In this document: positions 32,897-42,032 of the stretch, in pieces | Position numbering within the stretch: position 1 is the stretch's first letter | How the letters are laid out: each line of letters opens with the position of its first letter | Source of the DNA: Deltaproteobacteria bacterium | Lineage (GTDB): Bacteria > Desulfobacterota > JAFDED01 | NCBI GenBank assembly: GCA_019310535.1 | Contig: JAFDED010000018.1 | Span: 1 to 51,980, forward strand | Length of the DNA: 51,980 bases | Direction of reading: 5' to 3' | The notes under the pieces: generated by a model | Told to the model about the DNA's origin: nothing | Databases searched by the model: none | What the model saw: the letters and a program-made list of their open reading frames with translations, nothing else | Program-made: the position numbers and the translations under genes

Positions 32897-33964
32897 ATGG
32901 GAAGAGCGGAAGACCTTTTTAACCGTCTTAAACAAAATAGAGAAAAAGCTATTGACGAAATGATTCTAGATCGTCAATCTGAAGAGCTTTTTCTAGATTT
33001 TAAGCGTTCATCTGACAACGGTAGCGGGATAAAGCTGCATGACAAAGATAGATCAAACTTGGCCAAGGCTATATCGGGATTTGGAAATTCTGAGGGTGGA
33101 ATAATTGTGTGGGGAGTAGATTGCAGCAGAAAGCCTGATGAGGGCGATATTGCCCGCGCTAAAGTACGTTTACATAACCCAAAGCGATTCAAAAGCTGGC
33201 TTGAAGGCGCAATCTCAGGCTGTACAGTGCCACCTCACCCATTAGTCCAGAATTTAGAAATAGAATCTTCTGATATTGAAACTGGCTTTGTGGTTACTTA
33301 TGTTCCCAAGAGCTATCTAAAGCCTCACCAGTGTATTAAATCAATGAAGTATTACATTCGAGCTGGTTCTAATTTTGTTCCAACTCCTCACGCAGTCCTG
33401 GCTGGTATGTTTGGTCGTCATCCTCAGCCCTTTGTTTTTCACGAATGGACAGAGGCAAATTTTACAATTGATCGTAAGGCCAATTCTGTGAAATTCACGA
33501 TCAGGTTCACACTTAGAAGTCATGGGCCAGGATTCGCCAAAGATCTTTACGTCAGTGCCAAGGTAGCAGCATCCAAGCCCGAAGGACCATCAAATGTTTG
33601 CATTACACTGTCAGATCAACATAACTGGATAGAACAATACCCTAAAGGAGCATTCAAGAACCTAGTGTCAAAAGATTCTTTTAAGCTTGCACCAGGCGCC
33701 TTGACTCAGCCACTCATGTTGGCATACACATTAATACCTCCCTTTCTTTCTGAGCTATCGTATGAAATCACATTTGGTCACGCAACTTCTCCTGTAAGAA
33801 TGATCGAGGGCAAAGCAGATAAGGAAACACTTCAGCAGGCTTTCGATGAGCTTTTGAAAGACATTAAAGATATTGATAAAAAAGAAAAAGCCAAAATCAA
33901 TTTCGTGAAAAAAGTCATGGCCTTAAAAGATAATGATCTTCTTTACCATGAATCCCATGAATAA
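32897..33964 (+). CDS. AlbA_2 (Schlafen-like) domain protein
   Basis: A 355-residue protein. Residues of about 30-170 form an AlbA_2 domain: EELFLDFKRSSD, LAKAISGFGNSEGGIIVWGVD, then a strand-rich part with VVTYVPKSYLKPHQ and YYIRAGSNFVPTPH. The acidic E/D plus FK and the F.N..GG motif are typical. The remaining C-terminal part is not recognised and ends in a Lys-rich helix. ATG 32897 is preferred to ATG 32888 because the AAGGAG site is ten bases from it. AlbA_2 proteins include nucleic-acid-binding and defence-associated factors. The low GC and isolated position suggest horizontal acquisition. Confidence 0.7.
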   Translation: MGRAEDLFNRLKQNREKAIDEMILDRQSEELFLDFKRSSDNGSGIKLHDKDRSNLAKAISGFGNSEGGIIVWGVDCSRKPDEGDIARAKVRLHNPKRFKSWLEGAISGCTVPPHPLVQNLEIESSDIETGFVVTYVPKSYLKPHQCIKSMKYYIRAGSNFVPTPHAVLAGMFGRHPQPFVFHEWTEANFTIDRKANSVKFTIRFTLRSHGPGFAKDLYVSAKVAASKPEGPSNVCITLSDQHNWIEQYPKGAFKNLVSKDSFKLAPGALTQPLMLAYTLIPPFLSELSYEITFGHATSPVRMIEGKADKETLQQAFDELLKDIKDIDKKEKAKINFVKKVMALKDNDLLYHESHE

Positions 33965-34039
33965 AAAAATATTTTTTTGTTTGAGACACTTGAGTCAAGA
34001 CATCATCTTGTTTCGTCTTTCGCACATTAGGAGGCTGAC

Positions 34040-35161
34040 ATGAAAGGGAAGGCTTTTGTTTTTTGGGTTTGTTTCATGCTCTTGGGGTTTGTGGTTATAC
34101 ACCGTGCAGATGCCGTTGGAGAGCATCAAGGCGCTGTCAAGTTCAAGACTTTCAGGTATATCGACCAACAGGGGATCGGCATGGAGGCATTTTCCATGCT
34201 TATCCCCGCAGACTGGAGGTTTCAAGGGGGGATCCAGTGGAGAATGGACAATCCTGCCATGCCCGCGGTGGGAGCTTTCCGGGTTACAAGTCCGGTAGGG
34301 ACGGAAGAACTGGAGCTGTTGCCCAGCCAGATGTTTTTCTGGACCAACAACCCCATGATCCTGTCCAATTTTCCCATCGGCTCTCGCTATTTCGGCGCAG
34401 AGGTTCGGCCCCCGGCCGAAAGCCTGAACGATCTCTTCACCGGCATCCTCATCCCTCGATTCCGGGGCAACGAGATGGACCTGCGCGTGCATAAGGTGAA
34501 GCCGCTGCCGGACCTTGCCCGGCAACTGAGGGCAGGCCGCCAGGCTGCACCCGAAGGAACTTCACAATCGGACGCGGGAAAGGTAAGAATAGAATACAGG
34601 AAGAACACCCGCCGGATCGAGGAAGAGATGTTTGCCGTCATAGAGGCGAACGCCTTCTCAATCCCATCCATGATGGGCCGGATAATAAACGTGAACTGGA
34701 TGGCGGACTATCTGTTTTCCTTCAAGGCGGAAAAAGGGAAACTGGACGCCCATGCAAAGACATTCCAGACCATGCTCAATTCTTTCAAGATACACCCCCA
34801 GTGGTTCAATAAGTACACCCAATTGACCGAGTATTTGATCAGGGCACAGATCCAGCAGATACAGAACATCGGCCAGGTCAGCCGGATCATCAGCCAGACC
34901 AGCAACGAGATCAGCGACATGATCATGGATTCCTACCAGCAAAGGCAGGCGGTGTACGACCGGATATCCACCAATTTCAGCCGGGCGATCAGGGGCGTGG
35001 ATGCATACACCGACCCGAATAGCGGCACCGTGGAGCTTCCCGGCGGTTACACGCACGCATGGACCAATAACCTGGGAGAATATGTCCTCTCTGATGACCC
35101 TAACTTCGACCCCAACATCGGCTCTCAGCAGAACTGGGAGTTAATGCGGAGAAACCCTTGA
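34040..35161 (+). CDS. exported protein of unknown function
   Basis: The 373-residue product has a clear signal peptide (KGKAFVFWVCFMLLGFVVIHRADA, described here by its ends KGKAFV and HRADA) with likely cleavage after ADA. The mature part has no family I recognise. It is mixed alpha/beta up to residue 250, then has a Gln/Ile-rich helical stretch (RAQIQQIQNIGQ), and ends with Asn-, Asp- and Gly-rich sequence (DPNFDPNIGSQQNWE). TAGGAGG lies before the ATG. It stands alone between the AlbA_2 gene and the Rrf2 pair. A periplasmic or secreted role is expected. Confidence 0.75.
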   Translation: MKGKAFVFWVCFMLLGFVVIHRADAVGEHQGAVKFKTFRYIDQQGIGMEAFSMLIPADWRFQGGIQWRMDNPAMPAVGAFRVTSPVGTEELELLPSQMFFWTNNPMILSNFPIGSRYFGAEVRPPAESLNDLFTGILIPRFRGNEMDLRVHKVKPLPDLARQLRAGRQAAPEGTSQSDAGKVRIEYRKNTRRIEEEMFAVIEANAFSIPSMMGRIINVNWMADYLFSFKAEKGKLDAHAKTFQTMLNSFKIHPQWFNKYTQLTEYLIRAQIQQIQNIGQVSRIISQTSNEISDMIMDSYQQRQAVYDRISTNFSRAIRGVDAYTDPNSGTVELPGGYTHAWTNNLGEYVLSDDPNFDPNIGSQQNWELMRRNP

Positions 35162-35325
35162 GGATCAGTACAGCATAAAGAAGAATGTCCTTGCGCCATG
35201 GTGCTCCTTTTCCCAATGACAAAGCAACAGATCAATGGGGTGAAAAAACTGTTGCTAAATCGTTCTAAAATAGAGAAAATAGTTAGTATGATTATCCTGA
35301 TGGATTTAATAGCCATACTGGAAAG

Positions 35326-36027
35326 GTGTTTCCGGATGCGCCCGCATTCAGCCCGCACAAGACCATGAACAGTGGTAAAATCGTCTGTGTTAATGAGTTG
35401 GCCTGCTGGAGACTCAACGCTGCCCTTTTACGCCTTGCACACGACTACGCACCTCCGGTCCTTGCCCTTGCCGCTGAGGGGAACGTGGAACGATTCCGAC
35501 GCAAGCATACCATTGAGTCCATTGCGGCCAGCACCGCGGTTCAGGCTGCTCGCTCACTGATTGGATACACATGTCCTTTTATCTCTTCTTTTGAGGAACT
35601 GGCCCGGAGGGTCCTGGAGGGAGGCAGCATCTCCCTTGATCGGCCCGCCCAGGTTTTCCGGGACATCCTGTCCCTTACATCCCTGGCGCCGTGGAGCGTT
35701 ATGGCCTATACCAGGCTAACGTTGCCCCTCACCTTTCGCACGGGCATGGCGAAAGATGTCTGGAACGGTCCATGCGGTCGGCTTCACCTGGAAGGCTACC
35801 CGGTGCTGTGTGATGCAAGATCCGTTGTGGCCTCTCCCGTGATCTCTGACGACGGCGCCCTGGTGGAAACCGATTGTCCCGAAATTTTGTTGGTCTGCTA
35901 TGCCCCCATTACGGTAGCCCGGGAAGTGAACGCCAAGGGATACCTTGGCTGGTTGATACATATGAGCGCCGTTTACCGCTTTATTGAAGAAAGGGCGTTC
36001 TTGCCCCGAGAAGGAGTGAAACAATAA
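35326..36027 (+). CDS. uncharacterised protein preceding an Rrf2 regulator
   Basis: A 233-residue frame (GTG at 35326; an ATG at 35365 would give 220 residues, and neither has a strong ribosome site). I do not recognise the family. The protein is of average hydrophobicity with an Ala/Leu-rich helical N-terminal half (LLRLAHDYAPPVLALAAEGN), and a second half with TFRTGMAKDVWNGPCG, YPVLCDARSVV and a CPEILLVCY segment containing several cysteines. It ends 4 bp before the Rrf2 gene, so the two are almost certainly co-transcribed, and a ligand or redox role tied to that regulator is possible. Confidence 0.65.
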   Translation: MFPDAPAFSPHKTMNSGKIVCVNELACWRLNAALLRLAHDYAPPVLALAAEGNVERFRRKHTIESIAASTAVQAARSLIGYTCPFISSFEELARRVLEGGSISLDRPAQVFRDILSLTSLAPWSVMAYTRLTLPLTFRTGMAKDVWNGPCGRLHLEGYPVLCDARSVVASPVISDDGALVETDCPEILLVCYAPITVAREVNAKGYLGWLIHMSAVYRFIEERAFLPREGVKQ

Positions 36028-36031
36028 CAAA

Positions 36032-36469
36032 ATGCAAATTTCATGCCGTGGAAGATATGCAACCCGCGCCCTGATAGAACTGGCCTTACATCATGGCAAG
36101 GCTCCGCTGCCCCTGAGTTCCATCGCCCAAAACCAGGATATATCCAAGAAATATTTGCAGCAGTTGATGGGAATCCTGAAGCGTGCTGGTCTCGTGCGGG
36201 TGGTTAAGGGGAAGAAAGGGGGCTTTCTCCTGGCTCAGCACCCTTCGAAAATCACGCTGGCCAATATTCTTTACCCCGTTGAGGGTGAAATGTCCATCGT
36301 AGATTGCGTCAGCGACCGGACATTATGCTACCGCAGTCCCGAGTGTATCGCCCACCAGACATGGCTGGGGCTCAGCGAGGCCATCAAAAGGCACCTGGAA
36401 TCCATAACCCTGGCCGACATGATTAAAAAGGGTATATCTGTGCAGGCAGCCGGAGGAAATTGGGATTAA
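36032..36469 (+). CDS. Rrf2-family Fe-S transcriptional regulator, module 1
   Basis: A 145-residue regulator with the Rrf2 winged helix (GRYATRALIELALHHG, ISKKYLQQLMGILKRAGLVRVVKGKKGGF) and a C-terminal Cys trio CVSDRTLCYRSPEC (C-x5-C-x5-C) like those that bind a [2Fe-2S] or [4Fe-4S] cluster in IscR, RsrR or NsrR. It probably senses redox state, NO or iron-sulfur supply. Its stop overlaps by 4 bp the stop of the convergent histidine kinase gene. A second Rrf2 regulator begins the mirror module at 41509. Confidence 0.85.
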   Translation: MQISCRGRYATRALIELALHHGKAPLPLSSIAQNQDISKKYLQQLMGILKRAGLVRVVKGKKGGFLLAQHPSKITLANILYPVEGEMSIVDCVSDRTLCYRSPECIAHQTWLGLSEAIKRHLESITLADMIKKGISVQAAGGNWD

Positions 36470-38496
36470 CGGCCATTTTCCTGGCAACCGGGCAGTATGA
36501 TGCGAAAAGTTGCTCCTCGTCCCGCCTCGGAGGTGATCTTGAGCCTGCCCTTGTGCTCCGAGACGATCTTCTGTACCACCATAAGCCCGAGACCGGTGCC
36601 TTTGGAGCCCTTGGTGCTGAACATCCCTCTGAGGATCTTATCCTGAATTTCGGGACTCATCCCTGTGCCGTTATCCGTAACGGTAAATTCTATCCCGCCG
36701 TTCCCTCCGGAACAAGCAGATACCGCCACATGGCCGGTGCGGTCGGGCGGCACTGCATCAATGGCGTTGGAGACCAGGTTGACCAGACACTGGTGAATGG
36801 CATGGGGATCGAAGAATGTTCGGCCAATGTCCCCCACCACCTTCCCCTCCAGTTCGACGCCGTTCTGATGCGCCTTGTTCATCATCGTATCCAGGACATC
36901 GTGCAGAACCTCGCGCGGATCGCACTCCTGGAGTATCGGCTGACGATCTTTGGCGTAGTTCAGCAGATCCACAACCAATTCAGAGATGATCTGGATATTT
37001 TTTTCGATCATCCTCCAGCCATCCCTCTCAAGCTTGTCATCCTTAAGCCGCCTGCCTCGTTTATAGACGTAGACTCCTCCCTTAAAGCCCACAAGAATAT
37101 TTTTAATGGAGTGACTTACACTGGCTACAGTTTGCCCCGTGGCTGCCAGACGCTCGGACTGGATCAGCTCACGGCGCAATTTTTTTATCTCCCTCAAGTC
37201 CTGAAAAAAGAGGACTCTGCCCACCCGTCGCCCCTCTTCCATGAGAGTGATGCCGGAGAGGCGAACGGCCACCGGCTCCGCATCCTTTATCTTGATGAAG
37301 TTCTCGGTAGGGAGAAATCCGCTCAACACTCCATCCTTGCCTCTGTGCAAGGGGTGGTCGATCCGGTGCGACAGATCCTGGTCAAAAAAGTCGGACAGGG
37401 TGAACGTGCCAATAACTTCTTCTTCCGAATACCCGGTGAGCACCTGGGCCATGCGGTTGAAAATTCGCACCGTGCCCGTTTCATCGCCGGCGATGATTCC
37501 GTCAAAGGAATTATTGATAAGGTTCTTTTGCAAGCTGTTGGATTTCTCCAGATCACGTCGAGAGATCTTTAACACATGGACCATGTGCTTGAAGGAATCG
37601 GCAAGCTGCACCAGTTCATCACCCCGGTGGGCCTGATAGACCTCGCAGCGGCGGCACCCGGCCAGCTTTTGCGGAAAACGCGGGTCATAGCCTTCGCAAG
37701 GCGTGCCATCCACGAACCAGCACTGCACAGAGGAATTCATGTAGGCACCGCAATCGGTATGGCTGCACTGCTTGAGCTCCCAGCAATTGACATGAAAACC
37801 GAAGTCGATCTCCACGTCCAGATTGCCCACACTGATAGAGTCGGCCACCCTGGTCAATGTAAGTATCGGCCTGGTTATGTAGCGGAAAAAGCCCCAGGAA
37901 AAAAGGAGCATCGCGCCTATAAACGCGGCCAGCATTAATAGGAAAAAAAGGGTAATGCGCTGCCAGAACATGGCTATGGCACTGGTGGATACTCCCACCC
38001 GCAACACCCCCACTATCCGGCCATCCACATTCACTGGGTAGCCCACTTCTAGAAGGGTCCGGCCCAGATATGTAACCTTGTTGAACCCGGTACCAAAACC
38101 TTCGGCCTCAGGATTAACGGCTATATCCAGTGATGGAGGCACCCGCCCTCTGAAGGTGTGGGCCAGCACCTGCCCCCCGGGGCCAGTGGCAATCAGATAA
38201 ACGATACGATGGTCCAGGTCTCTCTCGTGCTGTAATAGCTGGCTTAAAGAATGGCTGTCGCCGGCCTGGATCAATGAGCCGGTGCGGTATGACAGGGATT
38301 CGGCAACCACGCGGAAATTGCTCACGTAATCGCGGGTAAGCTGGGTCTTGAGAAGCCAGTAAAAAAAGCCCGCACCCAGGAGCCCGAAGATGATCAGATG
38401 CACCAAGGTGCCAAGAAGTAACTTATGGCGAAGAAGAAGCTTGCTGTAAAAAGGCAGAGGGGGATTCCCGCTGAATCTGAAGGAGTGCTCTGACAT
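36466..38496 (-). CDS. membrane sensor histidine kinase with two-CW and PAS domains, module 1
   Basis: A 676-residue kinase. It has membrane segments at about 27-50 and 182-206 around a periplasmic domain, HAMP at about 207-235, and a Cys-rich two-CW-type insert at 238-284 (CWELKQC, CGAY, CWFVDGTPC, CRRC). A PAS domain follows at about 325-440, then H462 in SVSHSIKN, and the ATPase domain with N and G boxes (NLVSNAIDA, DNGTGMS, GTGLGL). The Cys-rich insert may bind metal or a cluster. ATG 38496 follows TAAGGAG. It is last in the order cytochrome b, iron-sulfur protein, receiver, kinase, and so is probably the partner of the receiver encoded 26 bp upstream. Confidence 0.88.
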   Translation of the reverse strand: MSEHSFRFSGNPPLPFYSKLLLRHKLLLGTLVHLIIFGLLGAGFFYWLLKTQLTRDYVSNFRVVAESLSYRTGSLIQAGDSHSLSQLLQHERDLDHRIVYLIATGPGGQVLAHTFRGRVPPSLDIAVNPEAEGFGTGFNKVTYLGRTLLEVGYPVNVDGRIVGVLRVGVSTSAIAMFWQRITLFFLLMLAAFIGAMLLFSWGFFRYITRPILTLTRVADSISVGNLDVEIDFGFHVNCWELKQCSHTDCGAYMNSSVQCWFVDGTPCEGYDPRFPQKLAGCRRCEVYQAHRGDELVQLADSFKHMVHVLKISRRDLEKSNSLQKNLINNSFDGIIAGDETGTVRIFNRMAQVLTGYSEEEVIGTFTLSDFFDQDLSHRIDHPLHRGKDGVLSGFLPTENFIKIKDAEPVAVRLSGITLMEEGRRVGRVLFFQDLREIKKLRRELIQSERLAATGQTVASVSHSIKNILVGFKGGVYVYKRGRRLKDDKLERDGWRMIEKNIQIISELVVDLLNYAKDRQPILQECDPREVLHDVLDTMMNKAHQNGVELEGKVVGDIGRTFFDPHAIHQCLVNLVSNAIDAVPPDRTGHVAVSACSGGNGGIEFTVTDNGTGMSPEIQDKILRGMFSTKGSKGTGLGLMVVQKIVSEHKGRLKITSEAGRGATFRIILPGCQENGR

Positions 38497-38522
38497 TGCT
38501 ACTCCTTAATTATTATACTGTG

Positions 38523-38936
38523 TTAAGCCATCTGGACACCATCTGATCGGTTTTTATTCATCACCTTATTTACCAATTGCATAAATTGCTCAGGTTCCGC
38601 GGGCTTTTCAATAAATCCATCGGGGACCCTGGCCTTCAACCTTTTAACAATCTCCTTCCAGTCGATATTCAACTGCTCATTGATCCCGGTGACCATAATA
38701 CAAGGTATATGCTTGGTTTTTTCATTGCCTCGCAGCCTGGTAAAAAGCTGGATGCCCGTGCGGCCGGGCATTACCAGATCCAGACAGATCAGGTGTGGCG
38801 GATCATCCAGGATGATCCGCTCGGCCTCGTCAGCACTGGTGGCGGTGCGAACGGAAAAATCGTGGTCTTCCAGAATAGATGACAGATAGATTGTCATGTC
38901 ATTATCATCGTCGATGACTACCGCTTTTTTCTTCAT
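38523..38936 (-). CDS. stand-alone response regulator receiver, module 1
   Basis: A 137-residue CheY-like receiver without output domain. It has the acidic pair in VVIDDDND, the phosphoacceptor Asp in LICLDLVMPG, the switch Thr/Ser in CIMVTG and the Lys in FIEKPAE. It lies between the iron-sulfur protein and the kinase genes. The C-terminal receiver fused to the iron-sulfur protein of module 2 has the same layout (LDISMPG, IITGV, YLDKPIN), so the two are equivalent parts in split and fused form. Output could be by protein contact with the redox complex. Confidence 0.88.
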   Translation of the reverse strand: MKKKAVVIDDDNDMTIYLSSILEDHDFSVRTATSADEAERIILDDPPHLICLDLVMPGRTGIQLFTRLRGNEKTKHIPCIMVTGINEQLNIDWKEIVKRLKARVPDGFIEKPAEPEQFMQLVNKVMNKNRSDGVQMA

Positions 38937-39008
38937 GGCTGCCCCTCTTTCTTTTAAAGTATAAGACCATCAAAAAAGTCCCGCTTCTGCCAGAGATTTT
39001 CTATTTGG

Positions 39009-40358
39009 CTATTTTTGCAGGATTACCGCCTTGTCAAAAAGGTCAAATACCCCTCCCACCTGTACGTCCAGCTTATGGTATTCCATGAGCTGCATGAGCT
39101 GGCGTTTGCAGTTCGCGCATGGGGCGGCAATGTATTCGGCCTCTGTTGCCAGGATTTGCTCAAGTTTTTTCTTTCCGGCCACGTTCATGCGATATTCGAG
39201 AAAAGTCACCTCGTTTTTCTTTACGCGTTCAAATCCATCCAGCACTGCCAGACCGCCGCCGCCGCCACAGCACCAGTTAAGATCGCGATTGGGTGTCATC
39301 TCCCGATAATCCTGTACACAAGCACGCAAAATTTCCCGGGGCTCTTCGGTAATACCGGCGCTGCGAGCAAAGTTACAGGGGTCGTGATAGGAGACGGGCA
39401 TGGGATTTCGACTGGAATCCAGCTTTAAGGCGCCCCTTCGCAGGGCTTCTGCAGCTACGGTAAAAATATTCGTTATTTCGTAGGGAATATCCTTGCCCCA
39501 GTAATTGGCGCCGCCGATATACTTGGCGATACGGTAAGCATGCCCGCATTCTCCAATAATCAGCTTTTTCACTTTCAACTTTATACATGCGACATGCAGG
39601 AGTTTGTTTTTCCGCTTCATATGCTCGTCGTCGCCGGTGAACAGGCCGAAGTTTGCCCCGTCAAAGGCTTCGGAACTCATCGTCCATTGAATACCCGCCG
39701 CGTGGAAAAAGGTGGCGCATCCCATCTGCGTCTCCGGAAAGGAGATCAGGTCGGCCGAAGCCGGCACAAATAAAACATCAGCCTGTTGATCCACCGGAAT
39801 TTTTATGGGGATGCCGTGCTCCTCAAGGAGTTCTTCCTCAAGAAAGCGTACAGCCTCAAGAAACGCTTTATATGACTGCCCTTCGTCATTGCCGAATTTG
39901 TCAGAAATCTCTTGAGTTTCCGCCATCTTGGAGGGGGACATACCCAGGACATGTAAGATTGCCCGTCCCTTGCGGGTTATCACTGAATTATCGATGCCAA
40001 AGGGACAGAACTTGGCGCAGCGGCGGCACCCCGAACACTCATAAAAATCCCGCACCCATTCTTCCAGGGTGTCTTTGTCAAGAACCGGGCCATTGTTGCC
40101 ACCCAGCACCGAGAACACCTTGCCGAAAATAGATCGATCTGCATTGTAAAGTTTACGGACGCGGTCAGAGCGAAAAGCCGGATTGGTGCGGCGAATGGGA
40201 TTGCCATGGGAGACATGGCACTGCTCGGCGCAGGTGCCGCACTTTGCACAAATGTCCATATAAAGCTGCAGAACCCTGGGTCCGTCCTTGATGGCCTTGA
40301 CGGCTTTAACCGCCCTGTCAAGCTCCGCCTGATTGATCTGATATTTTTCTTCACTCAT
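39009..40358 (-). CDS. TmcB/HdrD-like CCG-domain iron-sulfur protein, module 1
   Basis: The 449-residue product has two [4Fe-4S] motifs: C37, C40, C43, C47 and C108, C111, C114, C118 (CSGCRRCAKFCP). It then has two CCG-type (HdrB/D) modules with GECGHAYR, YHDPCNFARS and NWCCGGGGG, and APCANCKRQ. This is the architecture of heterodisulfide-reductase-like electron transfer proteins such as TmcB of sulfate reducers, which link a membrane cytochrome b to a cytoplasmic redox couple. ATG 40358 follows CAGGAGAG; a longer frame from 40406 is less likely. It lies 68 bp after the cytochrome b gene. Confidence 0.85.
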   Translation of the reverse strand: MSEEKYQINQAELDRAVKAVKAIKDGPRVLQLYMDICAKCGTCAEQCHVSHGNPIRRTNPAFRSDRVRKLYNADRSIFGKVFSVLGGNNGPVLDKDTLEEWVRDFYECSGCRRCAKFCPFGIDNSVITRKGRAILHVLGMSPSKMAETQEISDKFGNDEGQSYKAFLEAVRFLEEELLEEHGIPIKIPVDQQADVLFVPASADLISFPETQMGCATFFHAAGIQWTMSSEAFDGANFGLFTGDDEHMKRKNKLLHVACIKLKVKKLIIGECGHAYRIAKYIGGANYWGKDIPYEITNIFTVAAEALRRGALKLDSSRNPMPVSYHDPCNFARSAGITEEPREILRACVQDYREMTPNRDLNWCCGGGGGLAVLDGFERVKKNEVTFLEYRMNVAGKKKLEQILATEAEYIAAPCANCKRQLMQLMEYHKLDVQVGGVFDLFDKAVILQK

Positions 40359-40426
40359 TATTCTCTCCTGTGTCGGGCATGTCCGAACTGGTTGTCTTTT
40401 ACACATATTAATTCAGCTAAAATTTT

Positions 40427-41131
40427 TTATTCTTGATAAATCAAAGACTTACTATAAAAAATTCCCGGTATGTGCAGAAATTTGCTGAAAGGGATATACA
40501 TAATGAGTAACTGCCCCAGTAAAAAGTGAAGCAGAAAGTATGCATTAGAGGGGATATGAGCCGCTCGAAAGCTGAACAGCGCCGCAAAATACTCCCGCGA
40601 CTCTTTCAGATCAAAATGATTGCCAAAACGCATTATGTCGCCGGTAATAATAATGGCCAGGATCAATAATATGACAAAATAATCCTCAGCGTCTGAGATC
40701 TCCCTGACACGCTGCACGGCAAATCTTCGAAAAAGGAGATAAAGACCCATTCCCAAAATGATCACACCAGCGCTTCCACCCATAACCGTTGACATGGTAT
40801 CCACGTCACCCCTGTCCATACCCAGCGCATTCCAGATTAAGGGAAAATCGGCAACCACCCGGGAATGACCCACAATTATTAAGGCCAAGGCTGCATGAAA
40901 GACCCAGGTGCCCACCCATAATGGTTTGTTTCCCTGGAAAAGTCCTTCAAAGATAAGCACTTCTTTTATGATCCGTTTCCACTTCTCAGCCGAAGTCACG
41001 GACCCCGGAAAGAGGGTCATTTTAGCCGCTTTGGCCCTGTTCCACCTGTTAATGCGATATGTCATACCCGCTATGAAAACGATGGCAGTCAGATACGGGA
41101 GAACTTTTCCGATAAAATTTGTCGCAAGCAT
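40427..41131 (-). CDS. TmcC/NarI-like membrane cytochrome b, module 1
   Basis: A 234-residue integral membrane protein with about five helices, and His residues placed in helices as in NarI-type diheme cytochromes b (VFHAALALIIVGHSR near the second helix, FLLHFLLGQLLIMYIPFSKFLHI in the last). Motif GQ..IMYIPFSK..H is shared with the module 2 homologue (FLIYVPFSKISHYI). AAGGAGG lies five bases before ATG 41131. It should exchange electrons with quinone or a periplasmic cytochrome c and pass them to the iron-sulfur protein encoded next. Confidence 0.85.
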   Translation of the reverse strand: MLATNFIGKVLPYLTAIVFIAGMTYRINRWNRAKAAKMTLFPGSVTSAEKWKRIIKEVLIFEGLFQGNKPLWVGTWVFHAALALIIVGHSRVVADFPLIWNALGMDRGDVDTMSTVMGGSAGVIILGMGLYLLFRRFAVQRVREISDAEDYFVILLILAIIITGDIMRFGNHFDLKESREYFAALFSFRAAHIPSNAYFLLHFLLGQLLIMYIPFSKFLHIPGIFYSKSLIYQE

Positions 41132-41508
41132 CAAAACCTCCTTGACTTGAAATAATAGACACCTCCAAGCAGTGCCAAAACTTTTTTGTCACAAAAACAA
41201 TGGTTGAAAAATATTACACATGATGAAGTCATAGATGAATAATTGATATAAATGAAATAATGGCAATCATATTAGTTACCTTTTAATATACTATAAACCC
41301 ACTGTCAAGAAGAATTTTATGGGCAATTACGTTTTTTTGTAATCATAAAAGATTGACCGCAAAAACGCATAATAAGGGGTCAGGCACAGACGCCTGAACT
41401 GCATAATAACTCTTCATGAATCTTCACAGGAGCTTGAAAAACTCCTTGCGTTATATCCATATTAAACTTATAATATTCATAATTTTAATCGTAGTTCTGT
41501 GGAGAACC
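41132..41508. other. divergent intergenic region between the two redox modules
   Basis: The AT-rich 377-bp region separates the divergent cytochrome b (module 1) and Rrf2 (module 2) genes. No gene with a ribosome site is seen; the in-frame N-terminal extension of the Rrf2 frame from 41416 is unlike the family. Promoters and an Rrf2 operator for both modules are expected here. Candidate AT-rich boxes are numerous and not decisive. Confidence 0.45.
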
Positions 41509-41958
41509 ATGAGAATTTCAACAAGAGGGCGTTACGCTATAAGATTATTGTTGGACTTGGCCCGCAACTCTAAAGAGGGCAAACCTGTCCGCCTTGCGGA
41601 CGTGGCGAAACGCACCTGCATATCAAGAGGGTACTTAGAGCAACTCGCCATAGCGCTGAAGAATAATTCTCTTATCAAAGGAATACCGGGGAAGAAGGGG
41701 GGCTACTGTCTGGCAAAGCCACCTGAGTGTATACGGTTGCATGCGGTCATACAAGCAGCGATAGGGCCCATCTCAATCACAGATTGCGCCACAGATCCAG
41801 AAATTTGCCTTATGAGCCATTACTGCGAATGTCGTCCGATTTGGACCATTATAAATAAACGGATTGTCGAGGTTTTGAACGAATATTCCCTCTCCGACCT
41901 CATGGATGCCTCAAGACTCTCGGGCATATCTGCCAGGTTAACGGAACTCGATACCTAG
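41509..41958 (+). CDS. Rrf2-family Fe-S transcriptional regulator, module 2
   Basis: A 149-residue regulator: RISTRGRYAIRLLLDLAR, a winged helix with ISRGYLEQLAIALKN and KGIPGKKGGYCLAKP, and the Cys cluster CATDPEIC followed by CEC. ATG 41509 aligns with the normal Rrf2 start and has GTGGAGA before it; the frame is open to 41416 but that extension is hydrophobic and atypical. It is 74 bp ahead of the cytochrome b gene of module 2. It probably responds to redox or iron-sulfur status and controls one or both modules from the divergent promoter region. Confidence 0.85.
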   Translation: MRISTRGRYAIRLLLDLARNSKEGKPVRLADVAKRTCISRGYLEQLAIALKNNSLIKGIPGKKGGYCLAKPPECIRLHAVIQAAIGPISITDCATDPEICLMSHYCECRPIWTIINKRIVEVLNEYSLSDLMDASRLSGISARLTELDT

Positions 41959-42032
41959 GAGGTCATTTCCGGGGAGGGTTAAAGAATGAAAAAAGATAAA
42001 GAGATCACAATCTTGGCACGAAGGAGATTGAT

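Noticed and set aside
36460-37572. 370-residue open frame on the plus strand
   Set aside because: Antisense to the histidine kinase, whose H, N and G boxes are all intact. No ribosome site and no family features.
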